Source: Paenibacillus arenilitoris | GTDB taxonomy: Bacteria; Bacillota; Bacilli; Paenibacillales; Paenibacillaceae | Assembly: GCF_014705655.1 (NCBI RefSeq) | Contig: NZ_JACXIY010000001.1 | Coordinates: 248,001-312,000 of the forward strand | Direction: 5' to 3' | DNA length: 64,000 bases | In this document: positions 57,119 to 64,000 of the stretch, piece after piece | How the letters are laid out: each line of letters starts with the position of its first letter | Position numbering within the stretch: position 1 is the stretch's first letter | The notes under the pieces: generated by a model | Told to the model about the DNA's origin: nothing | Databases searched by the model: none | The model's input: only the letters and a program-made list of their open reading frames with translations | Made by a program: the position numbers and the translations under genes

Positions 57119-57265
57119 ACAACCCTGATCCTTTTCTTTGCCTTTGGAACAGCTTGGGAGAACGATTCTCCGATTGGCGGTCTAATTCAACGCGCCACTT
57201 TAATTACCGGCTTGTCCTGGGTCTTCTTGGTCTCCATTAAATTGAGCAAAAGTGTTGCGATGTAA
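57119..57265 (+). pseudogene. C-terminal remnant of a DUF998-like membrane protein
   Basis: One frame just after the response regulator reads GTAWENDSPIGGLIQRATLI then TGLSWVFLVSIKLSKS before a stop at 57265. The pattern of an exposed loop, GL-QR and a final hydrophobic helix looks like the end of DUF998 family membrane proteins. There is no start codon with a ribosome site, and nothing of the N-terminal helices remains. It marks an insertion or deletion edge at the start of an AT-richer patch. Confidence 0.5.
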
Positions 57266-57321
57266 TCAGGAATAGCGTCATGATGACCTGATGGGATTAT
57301 TATAATTTGAGGGGGATTTTT

Positions 57322-57957
57322 ATGAGTGAGACGACCACAATTTATTTAACAAGACACGGGCAAACCGAATGGAATGTTCAGAAGCGTTTTCAAGGACATA
57401 ATGATTCTCCTTTAACAGAACTTGGCATTAAGCAAGCGATGTGGCTGGGAGAATCACTTAAAGATCATAAAATGGATCTGATTTACTCAAGTTCAAGTCA
57501 AAGGGCTATTAAAACCGCAGAATTACTTAAAGGTAATAGACCTCTGCCTATTAATATTTGTAAAGCGTTTAGAGAAATAGACCTTGGGATATGGGAAGGG
57601 ATCACGCAGGACGAGGCAAAAAGTAAGCATGCACATCAATATCATAACTTTTGGAACGATCCTGAAGCTTTTTATGTGGAGAATTGCGAAACTTTCCAAC
57701 AAGTAAATGAACGAGTTATAAACAAGTTGCATCATATTGTAGGCGAGCATATAGGAAAGACAATTTTCATTGTTACGCATACTGTGGTAATAAAACTGAT
57801 CATGGCTTATTTTGAACAGCGTGAATTAAAAAATATCTGGAACCCGCCATATATTTACCCAACCTGTTTATGTAAAATTGAGATCAATAAAAATAATCAT
57901 ACGATTATTTTACATGGTGATATGAGCCATTATAAGGAAGGCATAGTTGAAAGCTAA
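57322..57957 (+). CDS. Histidine phosphatase family protein (phosphoglycerate-mutase-like)
   Basis: A 211-residue protein starting at ATG 57322 behind GAGGGGGAT; an upstream in-frame TTG at 57307 is less likely. The catalytic RHG motif is in YLTRHGQTEWN (His about 10), with substrate-site REIDLGIWEG (about 83-92) and a second catalytic His in VTHTVVIK (about 154). These small phosphatases remove phosphate from sugar phosphates, nucleotides or cofactors (CobC, GpmB, PhoE types); the substrate cannot be chosen from sequence. Its codon use is clearly more AT-rich than that of its neighbours, suggesting recent transfer. Confidence 0.9.
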   Translation: MSETTTIYLTRHGQTEWNVQKRFQGHNDSPLTELGIKQAMWLGESLKDHKMDLIYSSSSQRAIKTAELLKGNRPLPINICKAFREIDLGIWEGITQDEAKSKHAHQYHNFWNDPEAFYVENCETFQQVNERVINKLHHIVGEHIGKTIFIVTHTVVIKLIMAYFEQRELKNIWNPPYIYPTCLCKIEINKNNHTIILHGDMSHYKEGIVES

Positions 57958-58011
57958 AAGGAAGCAGATATAGGCAGACGAGTCCAAGATCAATAAACCG
58001 AACAAATGTTC

Positions 58012-58040
58012 TTCATCTATGTGATAGATGATGATACAAT
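58012..58040 (+). promoter_or_regulatory. Promoter of the type I toxin
   Basis: TTCATC (58012-58017), a 17-bp spacer and TACAAT (58035-58040) form a sigma-A-like promoter. Transcription would start near 58046, about 50 bp before the toxin start. Confidence 0.5.
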
Positions 58041-58097
58041 AGGTAAGACAATTGAATCTTGGGTGGGCATGGTTTCCCTTCGAAAGGAGGTGAAGCC

Positions 58098-58193
58098 ATG
58101 GAAGTTAAGGATGCACTGACGATCATATTTCTGTTTGGGTCGTTTATCCTTGCACTTTTAACATACATTAACTCAAACAACAAGAGAAAATAA
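58098..58193 (+). CDS. BsrE-like type I toxin (holin-like toxin family)
   Basis: A 31-residue peptide: N-terminal polar start MEVKDALT, a hydrophobic helix with FGSFILALLTYI, and a basic tail NSNNKRK. This is the shape of the Hol_Tox/BsrE family of type I toxins; B. subtilis BsrE, as I recall it, has GSFIIALLTYI at the same place. Such peptides insert in the membrane and are kept silent by an antisense RNA. The ribosome site AAAGGAGGTGAAG is very strong, which fits regulation at the RNA level. A bidirectional terminator follows immediately. Confidence 0.75.
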   Translation: MEVKDALTIIFLFGSFILALLTYINSNNKRK

Positions 58194-58304
58194 AAACCCA
58201 CCCAAAGGTTTGCGCCAGAGGTGGGTTTTTATTCCGTGACTTAGAAGGGAATAAACCATCCAAGCCAATTGTTGAGCCGAGTGTTAGCCGCACTCGGCTT
58301 CTTT
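58188..58304 (-). ncRNA. Candidate antisense RNA antitoxin (SR5-like)
   Basis: On the minus strand, TTCACT (58339-58334), a 17-bp spacer and TATCAT (58316-58311) make a credible promoter with a start near 58304. The RNA would contain the hairpin 58299-58275 (AGCCGAGTG...CACTCGGCT) and end at the bidirectional terminator 58192-58230, giving about 115 nt that overlap the 3' part of the toxin transcript. This matches the layout of bsrE/SR5-type pairs. Predicted from promoter and terminator only. Confidence 0.5.
58192..58230. terminator. Bidirectional terminator at toxin 3' end
   Basis: AAAAACCCACC (58192-58202) pairs with GGTGGGTTTTT (58220-58230). With T-runs on both strands it can end both the toxin mRNA and the antisense RNA. 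Confidence 0.8.
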
Positions 58305-58325
58305 AAAAGTATGATAACACAATTG
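58284..58325. repeat. Direct repeat, copy 1
   Basis: TTAGCCGCACTCGGCT, then a diverged CTTTA-rich part and TAACACA, recur at 58497-58538. This copy holds the -10 region of the predicted antisense promoter and one arm of a hairpin. Confidence 0.65.
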
Positions 58326-58496
58326 GAAAAAGAAGTGAACCTGAGAAGCGTATAAAGGAAATTGAAAACTTTCTACTCTCCCGATGCGGTTCAAACGAAG
58401 GATGAATCCAGATACAATGACTGTCATGGATTTTTAGATAAATATTCGTAAGCAAGTCTATGAAATCGACAAGAACAGCATGTTTTGGCCTTAATC

Positions 58497-58538
58497 TTAG
58501 CCGCACTCGGCTGCTTTATGAAGTAAGCTAACACAGAA
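58497..58538. repeat. Direct repeat, copy 2
   Basis: Second copy of the element at 58284-58325: identical over TTAGCCGCACTCGGCT and similar through TAACACA. In this copy the promoter-like TATCAT on the minus strand has become TAGCTT. The two copies bracket about 170 bp with no recognisable gene, perhaps the remains of a second toxin locus or of a small mobile element. Confidence 0.65.
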
Positions 58539-58551
58539 CGGAGGAAGAAAC

Positions 58552-59403
58552 ATGAAAATTCTCGTTGCGGGCGCAAGCGGCGTGGTCGGAAGGGCGCTCG
58601 TTCCGATGCTGGTCGAGCAAGGACATGAGGTGACGGGCACAACCCGAACGGGGAACTATGCCGTGGAGCTTAGCCGACTGGGCGCGCAGCCCGTCGTGCT
58701 GGACATGTTCGACCGCGAAGCGGCGTTCCGGGTTATTCGCGGCATCCGCCCCGATGCCGTCATCCATCAGCTCACGTCGCTCGGCGCGAGAGACTTCGCG
58801 GAGCATGCGAGGCTTCGCGTCGAAGGGACGCGTAACCTCGTCGACGCGTCGCTTGAAGCCGGTGCGCGCCGGATGGTCGCGCAGAGCATCTCGTGGGCTT
58901 ACGCGCCGGGCGAAGGGCCTGCGCAGGAAGATCAGCCGCTTCATCTGGATGCGGCTATGCCGAGGAAATTAACCGTCGACAGCGTGCATGCGCTCGAAAG
59001 CGCCGTGGCCGAGATGCCTGAGCACGTCATCCTTCGTTACGGCCTGTTCTACGGGCCGGGAACCTGGTATGCGCCGGACGGCTTGATGGCCGAGCAGGCG
59101 AGGGAGGGGCAGCTGCCGGCGACGGACGGCGTCAGTTCGTTTATTCATGTCCAGGACGCCGCACTCGCCGCCGTACAGGCGTTGAACTGGCCGCCCGGCT
59201 GCTACAATATTACGGACAACGAGCCGGCTGCGGGAATCGAGTGGCTCCCGGCGTTTGCCGGTGCCGTGAACGCCCCGGCCCCCGCGAGGAGAGCCGGCGG
59301 CGAAGGCTGGGAGCGCGGGGCGCTGAACGGCAAGGCGAAGCGGCTTGGCTGGCAGCCGCGGTATGACTCGTGGAGAATCGGGTTCCGCCGCGGGTTGGAA
59401 TAA
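58552..59403 (+). CDS. NAD(P)-binding atypical SDR / epimerase-like protein
   Basis: A 283-residue Rossmann-fold protein starting at ATG 58552 behind GGAGGAAG. It has the dinucleotide-binding GASGVVGRA (about residues 7-15) and the extended-SDR segments DAVIHQLTSLGA and LRYGLFYGPGTWYAPDG. The catalytic Tyr-x-x-x-Lys pair of true SDR enzymes is not visible: the corresponding place reads DSVHALESAV. That fits the atypical SDR group, whose members often work as oxidoreductases of unknown substrate or as regulators. Back to the G+C-rich codon style of the rest of the window. Convergent with the next gene, 17 bp apart. Confidence 0.88.
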   Translation: MKILVAGASGVVGRALVPMLVEQGHEVTGTTRTGNYAVELSRLGAQPVVLDMFDREAAFRVIRGIRPDAVIHQLTSLGARDFAEHARLRVEGTRNLVDASLEAGARRMVAQSISWAYAPGEGPAQEDQPLHLDAAMPRKLTVDSVHALESAVAEMPEHVILRYGLFYGPGTWYAPDGLMAEQAREGQLPATDGVSSFIHVQDAALAAVQALNWPPGCYNITDNEPAAGIEWLPAFAGAVNAPAPARRAGGEGWERGALNGKAKRLGWQPRYDSWRIGFRRGLE

Positions 59404-59420
59404 GCCGAAGCCCCGGGCGC

Positions 59421-60050
59421 TTATTGTCCGATCCGTTCCAGAAAAGGGATGGCCATGCCGGCGATCCGCAGGTGCCCGGCTTCGTTCGGATGCACGCCGT
59501 CGGTCGTGTAGACCGGCAAGGTCAGCCTATTTATTCCGCTCTCGGCATAGAGGTCGAGCACCGGGAGGGCGTACAGCCGTCCGATTTGCAATACGGTCTC
59601 CGCATAATCGATCAGGCGGTGACCGGCATCGTTGACGTAATGGATATCGTAACCGTCCTTGTCCCGCTGCAGAGGCGTCCACAGGTTGATCCGGCACGAC
59701 GGATTGGCGGCAAGGAGCCGCTCGATCAGCGCCGCATAAGCGCCCGCGAAGGTCCGAACGTCCTTGCCGCCGACGCCGCCGATCGGGATGCCGAGGCGGA
59801 AGTCATTGACGCCGGCAAAAATCGTCACGCAATCGGGCCGCTCCTCCATCGCCGCCCCGACGTTCACTGTCGCGCCGTCGTCGCGATCGGTCCCGGCCGC
59901 CATCGGGCAGCCGCTCCGGCCGAGATTATATATCCGCGCGAAGCCGAGCGCTTCGCCGACAAGCGGCTGGTACCCGCCAGCCGCCGTAATGCTGTCCCCC
60001 AGCGTTCCCCATGTTTTTCCTTCCCAGATTGCGTATCTTCTTCTATCCAT
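59421..60050 (-). CDS. SGNH/GDSL-family hydrolase
   Basis: A 209-residue cytoplasmic esterase-type protein with no signal peptide. Block I: LGDSITAAGGY with Ser20 as nucleophile. Block II: YNLGRSGCPMA. Block III: FAGVNDFR with the oxyanion Asn. Block V: DGVHPNEAGH with catalytic Asp and His (about 188-191). ATG 60050 follows GGAGGTCG. Members deacetylate sugars or cleave small esters. In a genome full of polysaccharide enzymes a carbohydrate acetylesterase is plausible, but the substrate is not determined. Confidence 0.9.
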   Translation of the reverse strand: MDRRRYAIWEGKTWGTLGDSITAAGGYQPLVGEALGFARIYNLGRSGCPMAAGTDRDDGATVNVGAAMEERPDCVTIFAGVNDFRLGIPIGGVGGKDVRTFAGAYAALIERLLAANPSCRINLWTPLQRDKDGYDIHYVNDAGHRLIDYAETVLQIGRLYALPVLDLYAESGINRLTLPVYTTDGVHPNEAGHLRIAGMAIPFLERIGQ

Positions 60051-60123
60051 AATGTGAACGACCTCCTTCTGCTTCTCATTATAGGCGGCGGAGCCGATGC
60101 GGCTAGTTTCACTTTTGTTACAT

Positions 60124-60166
60124 AAGGCTTCCCGAAGCTGCGTCTTCGCGGGAGCCTTGTTTTTTT
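60124..60166 (+). terminator. Orphan terminator in leader of glnQHMP
   Basis: AAGGCTTCCCG (60124-60134) pairs with CGGGAGCCTT (60149-60158, one bulge), followed by seven T (60160-60166). No plus-strand gene lies upstream within 700 bp, only the divergent SGNH gene, so it is either the end of an unseen small RNA or an attenuator. Confidence 0.65.
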
Positions 60167-60185
60167 GGCCATGCGATTCGGATTT

Positions 60186-60233
60186 TGCGTAGGATTCGCT
60201 AAGATTGCGTAGTTTGTCTGTAGTATGTGCGTA
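60186..60233. promoter_or_regulatory. Phased TGCGTA repeats upstream of glnQ
   Basis: TGCGTA occurs at 60186-60191, 60206-60211 and 60228-60233, spaced 20 and 22 bp, within the wider forms TTGCGTAG, TTGCGTAG and TGTGCGTAA. Sites about two helical turns apart suit a dimeric response regulator. The GlnK/GlnL-type system that begins at 63426 is one candidate. Confidence 0.45.
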
Positions 60234-60290
60234 AGTTTATGTTACTTGCAGCTGTCAACAATGTCGCATGAAGCGGGAGAGGAGGGGCCT

Positions 60291-61019
60291 ATGATTTCAT
60301 TTCGGCAGGTTGAAAAGCATTTCGGCGATTTCCATGTGCTGAAGGCGATCAATCTCCAAATCGAGCGGGGGGAGGTCGTCGTCGTCGTGGGACCGTCCGG
60401 TTCCGGCAAGAGCACGCTGCTTCGCTGCATCAACCGTCTGGAAACCGTCACGAGCGGCGAGCTGGTCGTCAGCGGCCACCAGGTCAACGACAAGAAGACG
60501 GATATCAACAAGCTGAGGCGGGATATCGGCATGGTGTTTCAGCATTTCAATTTGTACCCGCATCGCAAGGTGATCGACAATATTACGTTAGCGCCGATGA
60601 AAGTGCTTGGCTTGACGAGGCAGGAGGCCGAACAAACGGCGATGTCCTATTTGGAGAAGGTCGGGATCGCGGACAAGGCCGGGCAATATCCGTCTCAGCT
60701 GTCGGGCGGACAGCAGCAGCGCGTGGCCATCGCCAGGGGCCTGGCGATGAAGCCGCAGGTGATGCTGTTCGACGAGCCGACGTCCGCCCTCGATCCCGAG
60801 ATGGTCGGCGAGGTGCTCGACGTAATGAAGGCGCTCGCGAAGGAGGGGATGACGATGGTCGTCGTCACGCACGAGATGGGATTTGCGCGGGAGGTTGCCG
60901 ACCGCGTCGTGTTCATGGATCAGGGGCGCATCGTCGAGGAAGCGGCGCCCGGCGAATTTTTCACCAGCCCGCGCGAGGAACGGGCGCGCTTGTTTTTGAA
61001 CCGCGTGTTGAATCATTAG
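60291..61019 (+). CDS. glnQ: Glutamine-type amino-acid ABC importer ATPase
   Basis: A 242-residue ATPase of the polar amino-acid importer family. Walker [11 protein letters not shown]-loop [11 protein letters not shown], signature LSGGQQQR, Walker [14 protein letters not shown] and H-loop VTHEM are intact. ATG 60291 follows GAGGAGG; ATG 60261 would add ten residues. It is the first gene of a four-gene unit in the order Q-H-M-P, the same as B. subtilis glnQHMP. The symbol reflects that order; the exact amino acid imported is not proven by sequence. Confidence 0.93.
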   Translation: MISFRQVEKHFGDFHVLKAINLQIERGEVVVVVGPSGSGKSTLLRCINRLETVTSGELVVSGHQVNDKKTDINKLRRDIGMVFQHFNLYPHRKVIDNITLAPMKVLGLTRQEAEQTAMSYLEKVGIADKAGQYPSQLSGGQQQRVAIARGLAMKPQVMLFDEPTSALDPEMVGEVLDVMKALAKEGMTMVVVTHEMGFAREVADRVVFMDQGRIVEEAAPGEFFTSPREERARLFLNRVLNH

Positions 61020-61040
61020 GAAACGAGGGGGAGAGGCAGG

Positions 61041-61892
61041 ATGAAGACGAACAAAAAGCTGTCCTTTACGTTAGTGGCGGTGGCGATGTCGGTATTGCTG
61101 TTGACGCTGGCAGGGTGCGGAGGCGAGAAGGCGGGCGACGAACAGGGGTCGGCGGGCGGGAACGCGGAAGCCGGCGCCTCGCAGCTTGACGCGATCCAAA
61201 GCAAGGGGAAACTGGTCGTCGGGGTTAAATTCGATACGAAGCTGTTCGGGCTGAAAAATCCCGCGAACGACGAAGTCGAAGGCTTCGACGTCGATATCGC
61301 GAAGGCGCTGGCGAAAGCGATCGTGGGCGACGAGACGAAGATCGAGCTGAAGGAAGTGACCTCGAAGACCCGGATTCCGATGCTGGACAACGGGGAGATC
61401 GACTTGATCGTGGCGACGATGACCATTACCGAGGAACGGAGAGAGCAGGTCGATTTCTCCGAGGTGTATTTCAAGGCCGGACAGTCGCTGCTCGTCAAGA
61501 AAGGCAGCGCGATTCGAAGCATCGAAGATATTGCGAAAGGAACGAAGGTGCTGGCCGTCAAGGGCTCCACCTCCGTAGACAATATTATCGAAGCGGCGCC
61601 GGACGCCACCGTGCTGGAATTCGATAATTACCAGGACGCCTTCAGCGCGCTCAAGGCGGGCCAAGGGGATGTGCTGACGACGGACAATGCGATTTTGTAC
61701 GGCATGATGGCGCAGGATCCCGGTTATGAGGTCGTCGGCGAGCCGTTCACCGACGAGCCGTACGGCATCGCGATCAAGAAAGGCGAGACGGCGCTTGTGG
61801 ATGCCGTGAACGCCGCGCTGGCGGAGCTTAAGGAGAGCGGCGAATATGACGCCATATATGAGCGCTGGATCGGGGAGAAGCCGACCGAGTAA
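61041..61892 (+). CDS. glnH: Glutamine-type amino-acid-binding lipoprotein
   Basis: A 283-residue periplasmic-type binding protein held by lipid. The signal ends in lipobox TLAGC (Cys about 25). The SBP_bac_3 fold follows: KGKLVVGVKFDTKLFG, the ligand-site stretch EGFDVDIAKALAKAI, ATMTITEERREQVDFSEVYF and TDNAILYGM. This block pattern is standard for glutamine/glutamate-type binding proteins. Lies 21 bp after glnQ in the same operon. Confidence 0.92.
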   Translation: MKTNKKLSFTLVAVAMSVLLLTLAGCGGEKAGDEQGSAGGNAEAGASQLDAIQSKGKLVVGVKFDTKLFGLKNPANDEVEGFDVDIAKALAKAIVGDETKIELKEVTSKTRIPMLDNGEIDLIVATMTITEERREQVDFSEVYFKAGQSLLVKKGSAIRSIEDIAKGTKVLAVKGSTSVDNIIEAAPDATVLEFDNYQDAFSALKAGQGDVLTTDNAILYGMMAQDPGYEVVGEPFTDEPYGIAIKKGETALVDAVNAALAELKESGEYDAIYERWIGEKPTE

Positions 61893-61958
61893 CGCACGGG
61901 CTACGGACGCGGGCGCCCGCGTCCGTCCGTGAGCCAAATTCGCGAGGGGGGATCAGCC

Positions 61959-62612
61959 ATGCCGGATTTCTCGATCTTGACCGAGTACTTTGACGTATAT
62001 TTGGAAGGGTTCCTGAACACGATCTACGCCAGCGTTCTTGCCCTGCTCGGCAGCTTTGCGCTCGGGACGGTTCTTGCGGTATTCCGGATCTCGTCCGTCA
62101 AGCCGCTGCAATGGCTCGGGACCGTCTACGTCGAATTTATACGCAACATTCCGCTTCTGCTGGTCGTTTATTTGTTTTACCTCAGCCTGCCCACGATCGG
62201 GATTACGCTGAACGGATTCGTATCCGGAACGATCGGCCTTACGGTATATACCGCGGCTTTCATCGCGGAGGCCATCCGGGCGGGCATCCTGTCCGTATCG
62301 AAGGGCCAGTCGGAAGCGGCGCTTTCATCCGGGCTCACGTACGTGCAAACGATGAGGTACGTCGTCCTTCCGCAAGCGATCAAAATCGTCATTCCGCCGC
62401 TTAGCAACCAGTTCATCAATCTGGTCAAAAACTCGTCGGTGCTCAGCGTCATTGCCGGACTGGATCTTATGTATTTCGGCGACAGGGTTGCGAGCAAAAC
62501 GTATGCCACCTTCGATACGTACATTTTCATTGCGGTGTTTTACCTGGCGCTGACTCTTCCTTTGAGCTACGCGGCGCTTCGCCTGGAACGCAGACTGGCC
62601 AAACAAGGGTAG
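61959..62612 (+). CDS. glnM: Amino-acid ABC importer permease 1
   Basis: A 217-residue permease of the HisM/GlnP family. ATG 61959 follows GAGGGGGGA. About five TM helices; N-terminal YLEGFLNTIYASVLALLGSF, then FIRNIPLLLVVYLFY, EAIRAGILSVSKGQSEAALS and, near the end, NSSVLSVIAGLDLMYF. Works as a heterodimer with the next permease. Confidence 0.92.
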   Translation: MPDFSILTEYFDVYLEGFLNTIYASVLALLGSFALGTVLAVFRISSVKPLQWLGTVYVEFIRNIPLLLVVYLFYLSLPTIGITLNGFVSGTIGLTVYTAAFIAEAIRAGILSVSKGQSEAALSSGLTYVQTMRYVVLPQAIKIVIPPLSNQFINLVKNSSVLSVIAGLDLMYFGDRVASKTYATFDTYIFIAVFYLALTLPLSYAALRLERRLAKQG

Positions 62613-62627
62613 AGGGGAGGAGGGCCA

Positions 62628-63278
62628 ATGGATTTCGCCAACGCTTTTTCGTCCGACAATTTGCTTTTTATTTTGGACGGCTTCTACATGACGCTCAAGG
62701 TCGCGTTCATCTCCATCGTGCTCAGCTTCATTCTCGGCTCGGTCGTCGGCGCCGTCCGCTACATGAAGTTGCCCGTCCTGTCGCCGGCGCTCGGCCTCAT
62801 CGTCGAGGTGCTGCGCAATTTGCCGCTGCTGCTTATTATTTTTTTCGCGCGGTTCGCCCTGCCGGATATCGGCATTCAGCTCGGTCCGATGAATGCCACG
62901 ATCGTAGCGCTTACTTTGTTCGAAGGGGCCATGATTTCCGAAATCGTCCGCAGCGGCCTGAATTCCATCGACAAGGGGCAGATCGAGGCGGCGCGCTCCT
63001 CGGGGCTCGGCTACCTGCAAACGCTCTGGCATATCGTGCTGCCGCAGGGGCTGCGCCGCATGGTGCCGCCGCTCGTCAGCCAGTTTATTTCGCTCCTCAA
63101 GGACACGTCGCTGGCCGTCGTCATTTCGCTGCCGGAGCTGATGAACCAGTCGAAAATCGTCAGCGCGCAAAATCAGAATTACGTCATCCCGGTTCTCCTG
63201 CTCGCCGCCGTCCTTTACTTCGCGGTGAATTACGCCTTATCGCTGGTCGCCAGAAGGCTGGAGGCCAGAATCGTTTAG
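62628..63278 (+). CDS. glnP: Amino-acid ABC importer permease 2
   Basis: A 216-residue permease of the same family, 15 bp downstream of the first and behind GGGGAGGAGGG. Marks: EVLRNLPLLLIIFFARFALP, SGLNSIDKGQIEAARSSGLG with the EAA-type loop, and LLKDTSLAVVISLPELM. It completes the importer. A terminator at 63325-63352 follows. Confidence 0.92.
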   Translation: MDFANAFSSDNLLFILDGFYMTLKVAFISIVLSFILGSVVGAVRYMKLPVLSPALGLIVEVLRNLPLLLIIFFARFALPDIGIQLGPMNATIVALTLFEGAMISEIVRSGLNSIDKGQIEAARSSGLGYLQTLWHIVLPQGLRRMVPPLVSQFISLLKDTSLAVVISLPELMNQSKIVSAQNQNYVIPVLLLAAVLYFAVNYALSLVARRLEARIV

Positions 63279-63324
63279 CGGCGGGGAGCGGCCGCAGGCA
63301 GGAATGACCGTAGCATGACCGTCG

Positions 63325-63352
63325 GGCCGACTTCGCGAGAAGTCGGCCTTTT
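63325..63352 (+). terminator. Intrinsic terminator after glnP
   Basis: GGCCGACTT (63325-63333) pairs exactly with AAGTCGGCC (63340-63348), followed by TTTT. It ends the glnQHMP unit. Confidence 0.85.
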
Positions 63353-63425
63353 CCCGTAAACCTGACATATGTCTAGGAAAAAACCGGCTCCTTGTTTACA
63401 ATAGGGTAACGGGAGGTGATGGCCT

Positions 63426-64000
63426 TTGCGAAAATTCGGGAGCAGCGCCTTGATGCAAATGGCATTGGTTGCGGCGGTTACGGCGGTCGCCGGCGAATTC
63501 AAGATAACGCCCTTCAGCGGGGAGATGTTTCGCATCGGTCTCGGCAGCAGCGCTTTTCTGTTGTCCTTGCTGCTTATGAGGCAGCTGCCCTATATTTATA
63601 CGGGATTGGCGGCCGGGCTTACGGTGCTCGTCTTCCGGACTGGCCTTGACGCTTTCGCCTCTTCTTCCGATGCGTTCTCGCTCTTCGCCAGCCTGAAGAC
63701 GCATGTACCGGCGGCGCTTTATTATATCGTCTTCGCCGCCTTCATGAAGCGGCTGCAAGTCAGCTTGCCGGAGCGGCAGCCGCTGCATCTCGTTTGCTTG
63801 ATTGCGCTGATCGATTTTATCTCCAATGAGATCGAGCTGCTCGCCCGTAGTATTCTGTTTGATTACGCATATTTATATAAGGGACAGCTGATCTGGGTCG
63901 GGACGGCCTCGGCGGTGCGGAGCGTCTTCGTGGTCGGCCTGTACAGCAGCATGCTCATCCATCAGATGCGGGTCGTTCATAACGAGCAAAAAAAACGGAT
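63426..64000 (+). CDS. GlnK/YcbA-like sensor histidine kinase, N-terminal part (runs off window)
   Basis: An open frame from TTG 63426 (AGGTGAT about 8 nt upstream) continues past the right edge without a stop. The 191 visible residues hold about five or six TM helices: MALVAAVTAVAGEFKITPFS, GLGSSAFLLSLLLMRQLPYI, LTVLVFRTGLDAF, HVPAALYYIVFAAFMKR, then FDYAYLYKGQLIWVGTA and a cytoplasmic start HQMRVVHNEQKKR. This is the membrane sensor of YcbA/GlnK-type kinases, which in B. subtilis control glutamine use. Its place after glnQHMP fits that role. The kinase domain itself lies outside the window. Confidence 0.7.
   Translation, partial: MRKFGSSALMQMALVAAVTAVAGEFKITPFSGEMFRIGLGSSAFLLSLLLMRQLPYIYTGLAAGLTVLVFRTGLDAFASSSDAFSLFASLKTHVPAALYYIVFAAFMKRLQVSLPERQPLHLVCLIALIDFISNEIELLARSILFDYAYLYKGQLIWVGTASAVRSVFVVGLYSSMLIHQMRVVHNEQKKR

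Noticed and set aside
58303-58506. 67-codon minus-strand frame between the direct repeats
   Set aside because: It starts without a ribosome site and runs across the repeat and the predicted antisense promoter; no similarity recognised.
1-64000. tRNA, rRNA, riboswitch or intact insertion sequence
   Set aside because: Intergenic regions were read for these; no cloverleaf, ribosomal signature, conserved riboswitch core or transposase was recognised. A covariance-model scan would be needed to exclude small cases.

Overview
The window looks like chromosomal DNA from a spore-forming, soil- or plant-associated Bacillota of the Paenibacillus/Cohnella type. By eye it is G+C-rich, with strong AGGAGG-type ribosome binding sites, frequent TTG starts, a GerA-type germinant receptor operon, YesM/YesN two-component regulators, LplB/LplC sugar permeases without their own ATPase, very large modular secreted enzymes and S-layer-homology domains. 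I saw no rRNA, tRNA, CRISPR array, prophage or intact insertion sequence.

Layout. 0-1.4 kb: the tail of an SLH protein and a glycosidase-like gene broken by an internal deletion. 1.4-8.8 kb: drug or lipid export, with an MMPL/RND transporter and its TetR repressor (tandem palindromic operator) diverging from a MarR regulator and a heterodimeric ABC exporter. 8.9-12.7 kb: a gerABC operon, directly followed by a frameshifted orphan fragment of a secreted enzyme. 13.5-33.7 kb: a carbohydrate uptake and processing region. It has GH78 alpha-L-rhamnosidase, GH3 beta-glycosidase, a YesM/YesN pair, a first sugar ABC importer (two permeases, lipoprotein, DUF5060/DUF5605 glycosidase), a second sugar ABC importer and a membrane-anchored AraC-type regulator. 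34.2-52.8 kb: four large secreted polysaccharide-active proteins, each apparently transcribed alone: a 2533-residue multidomain protein with an unfamiliar N-terminal catalytic region, two alginate-lyase-like proteins, and a GH30 endo-beta-1,6-galactanase-like protein. 53.0-57.1 kb: an ABC-2 exporter with a DesK-type kinase and LuxR-type regulator, resembling the linearmycin resistance system LnrLMN-JK. 57.1-58.55 kb: an AT-richer patch with a gene remnant, a histidine phosphatase, a BsrE-like type I toxin with a likely antisense RNA, and direct repeats. 58.55-64 kb: an atypical SDR protein, an SGNH hydrolase, a glnQHMP-type amino-acid importer and the start of a GlnK/YcbA-like sensor kinase that runs off the edge.

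How it fits together. The 13.5-52.8 kb region reads as one polysaccharide utilisation district: secreted multimodular enzymes cut a complex plant or microbial polymer, two lipoprotein-dependent importers (probably energised by a shared MsmX-type ATPase encoded elsewhere) take up oligosaccharides, and cytoplasmic GH78, GH3 and DUF5605 enzymes finish them. The GH30 beta-1,6-galactanase type, the arabinose-binding CBM42-type domain and the rhamnosidase together suggest type II arabinogalactan or a similar gum, but this is inference. Control appears layered: the promoters of the GH78 operon and of the first importer share the 19-bp motif GTCGNNATTTCGAAAGCGG, a plausible YesN target, and cre/LacI-type palindromes precede two of the secreted-enzyme genes.

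The most rewarding items for follow-up are the shared 19-bp motif, the type I toxin/antisense locus, the mosaic intergenic repeats at 48.5-48.9 kb, the tandem palindromes upstream of the GH30 gene, the unfamiliar N-terminal domain of the 2533-residue protein, and the recurring C-terminal module present both intact and decayed 28 kb apart.
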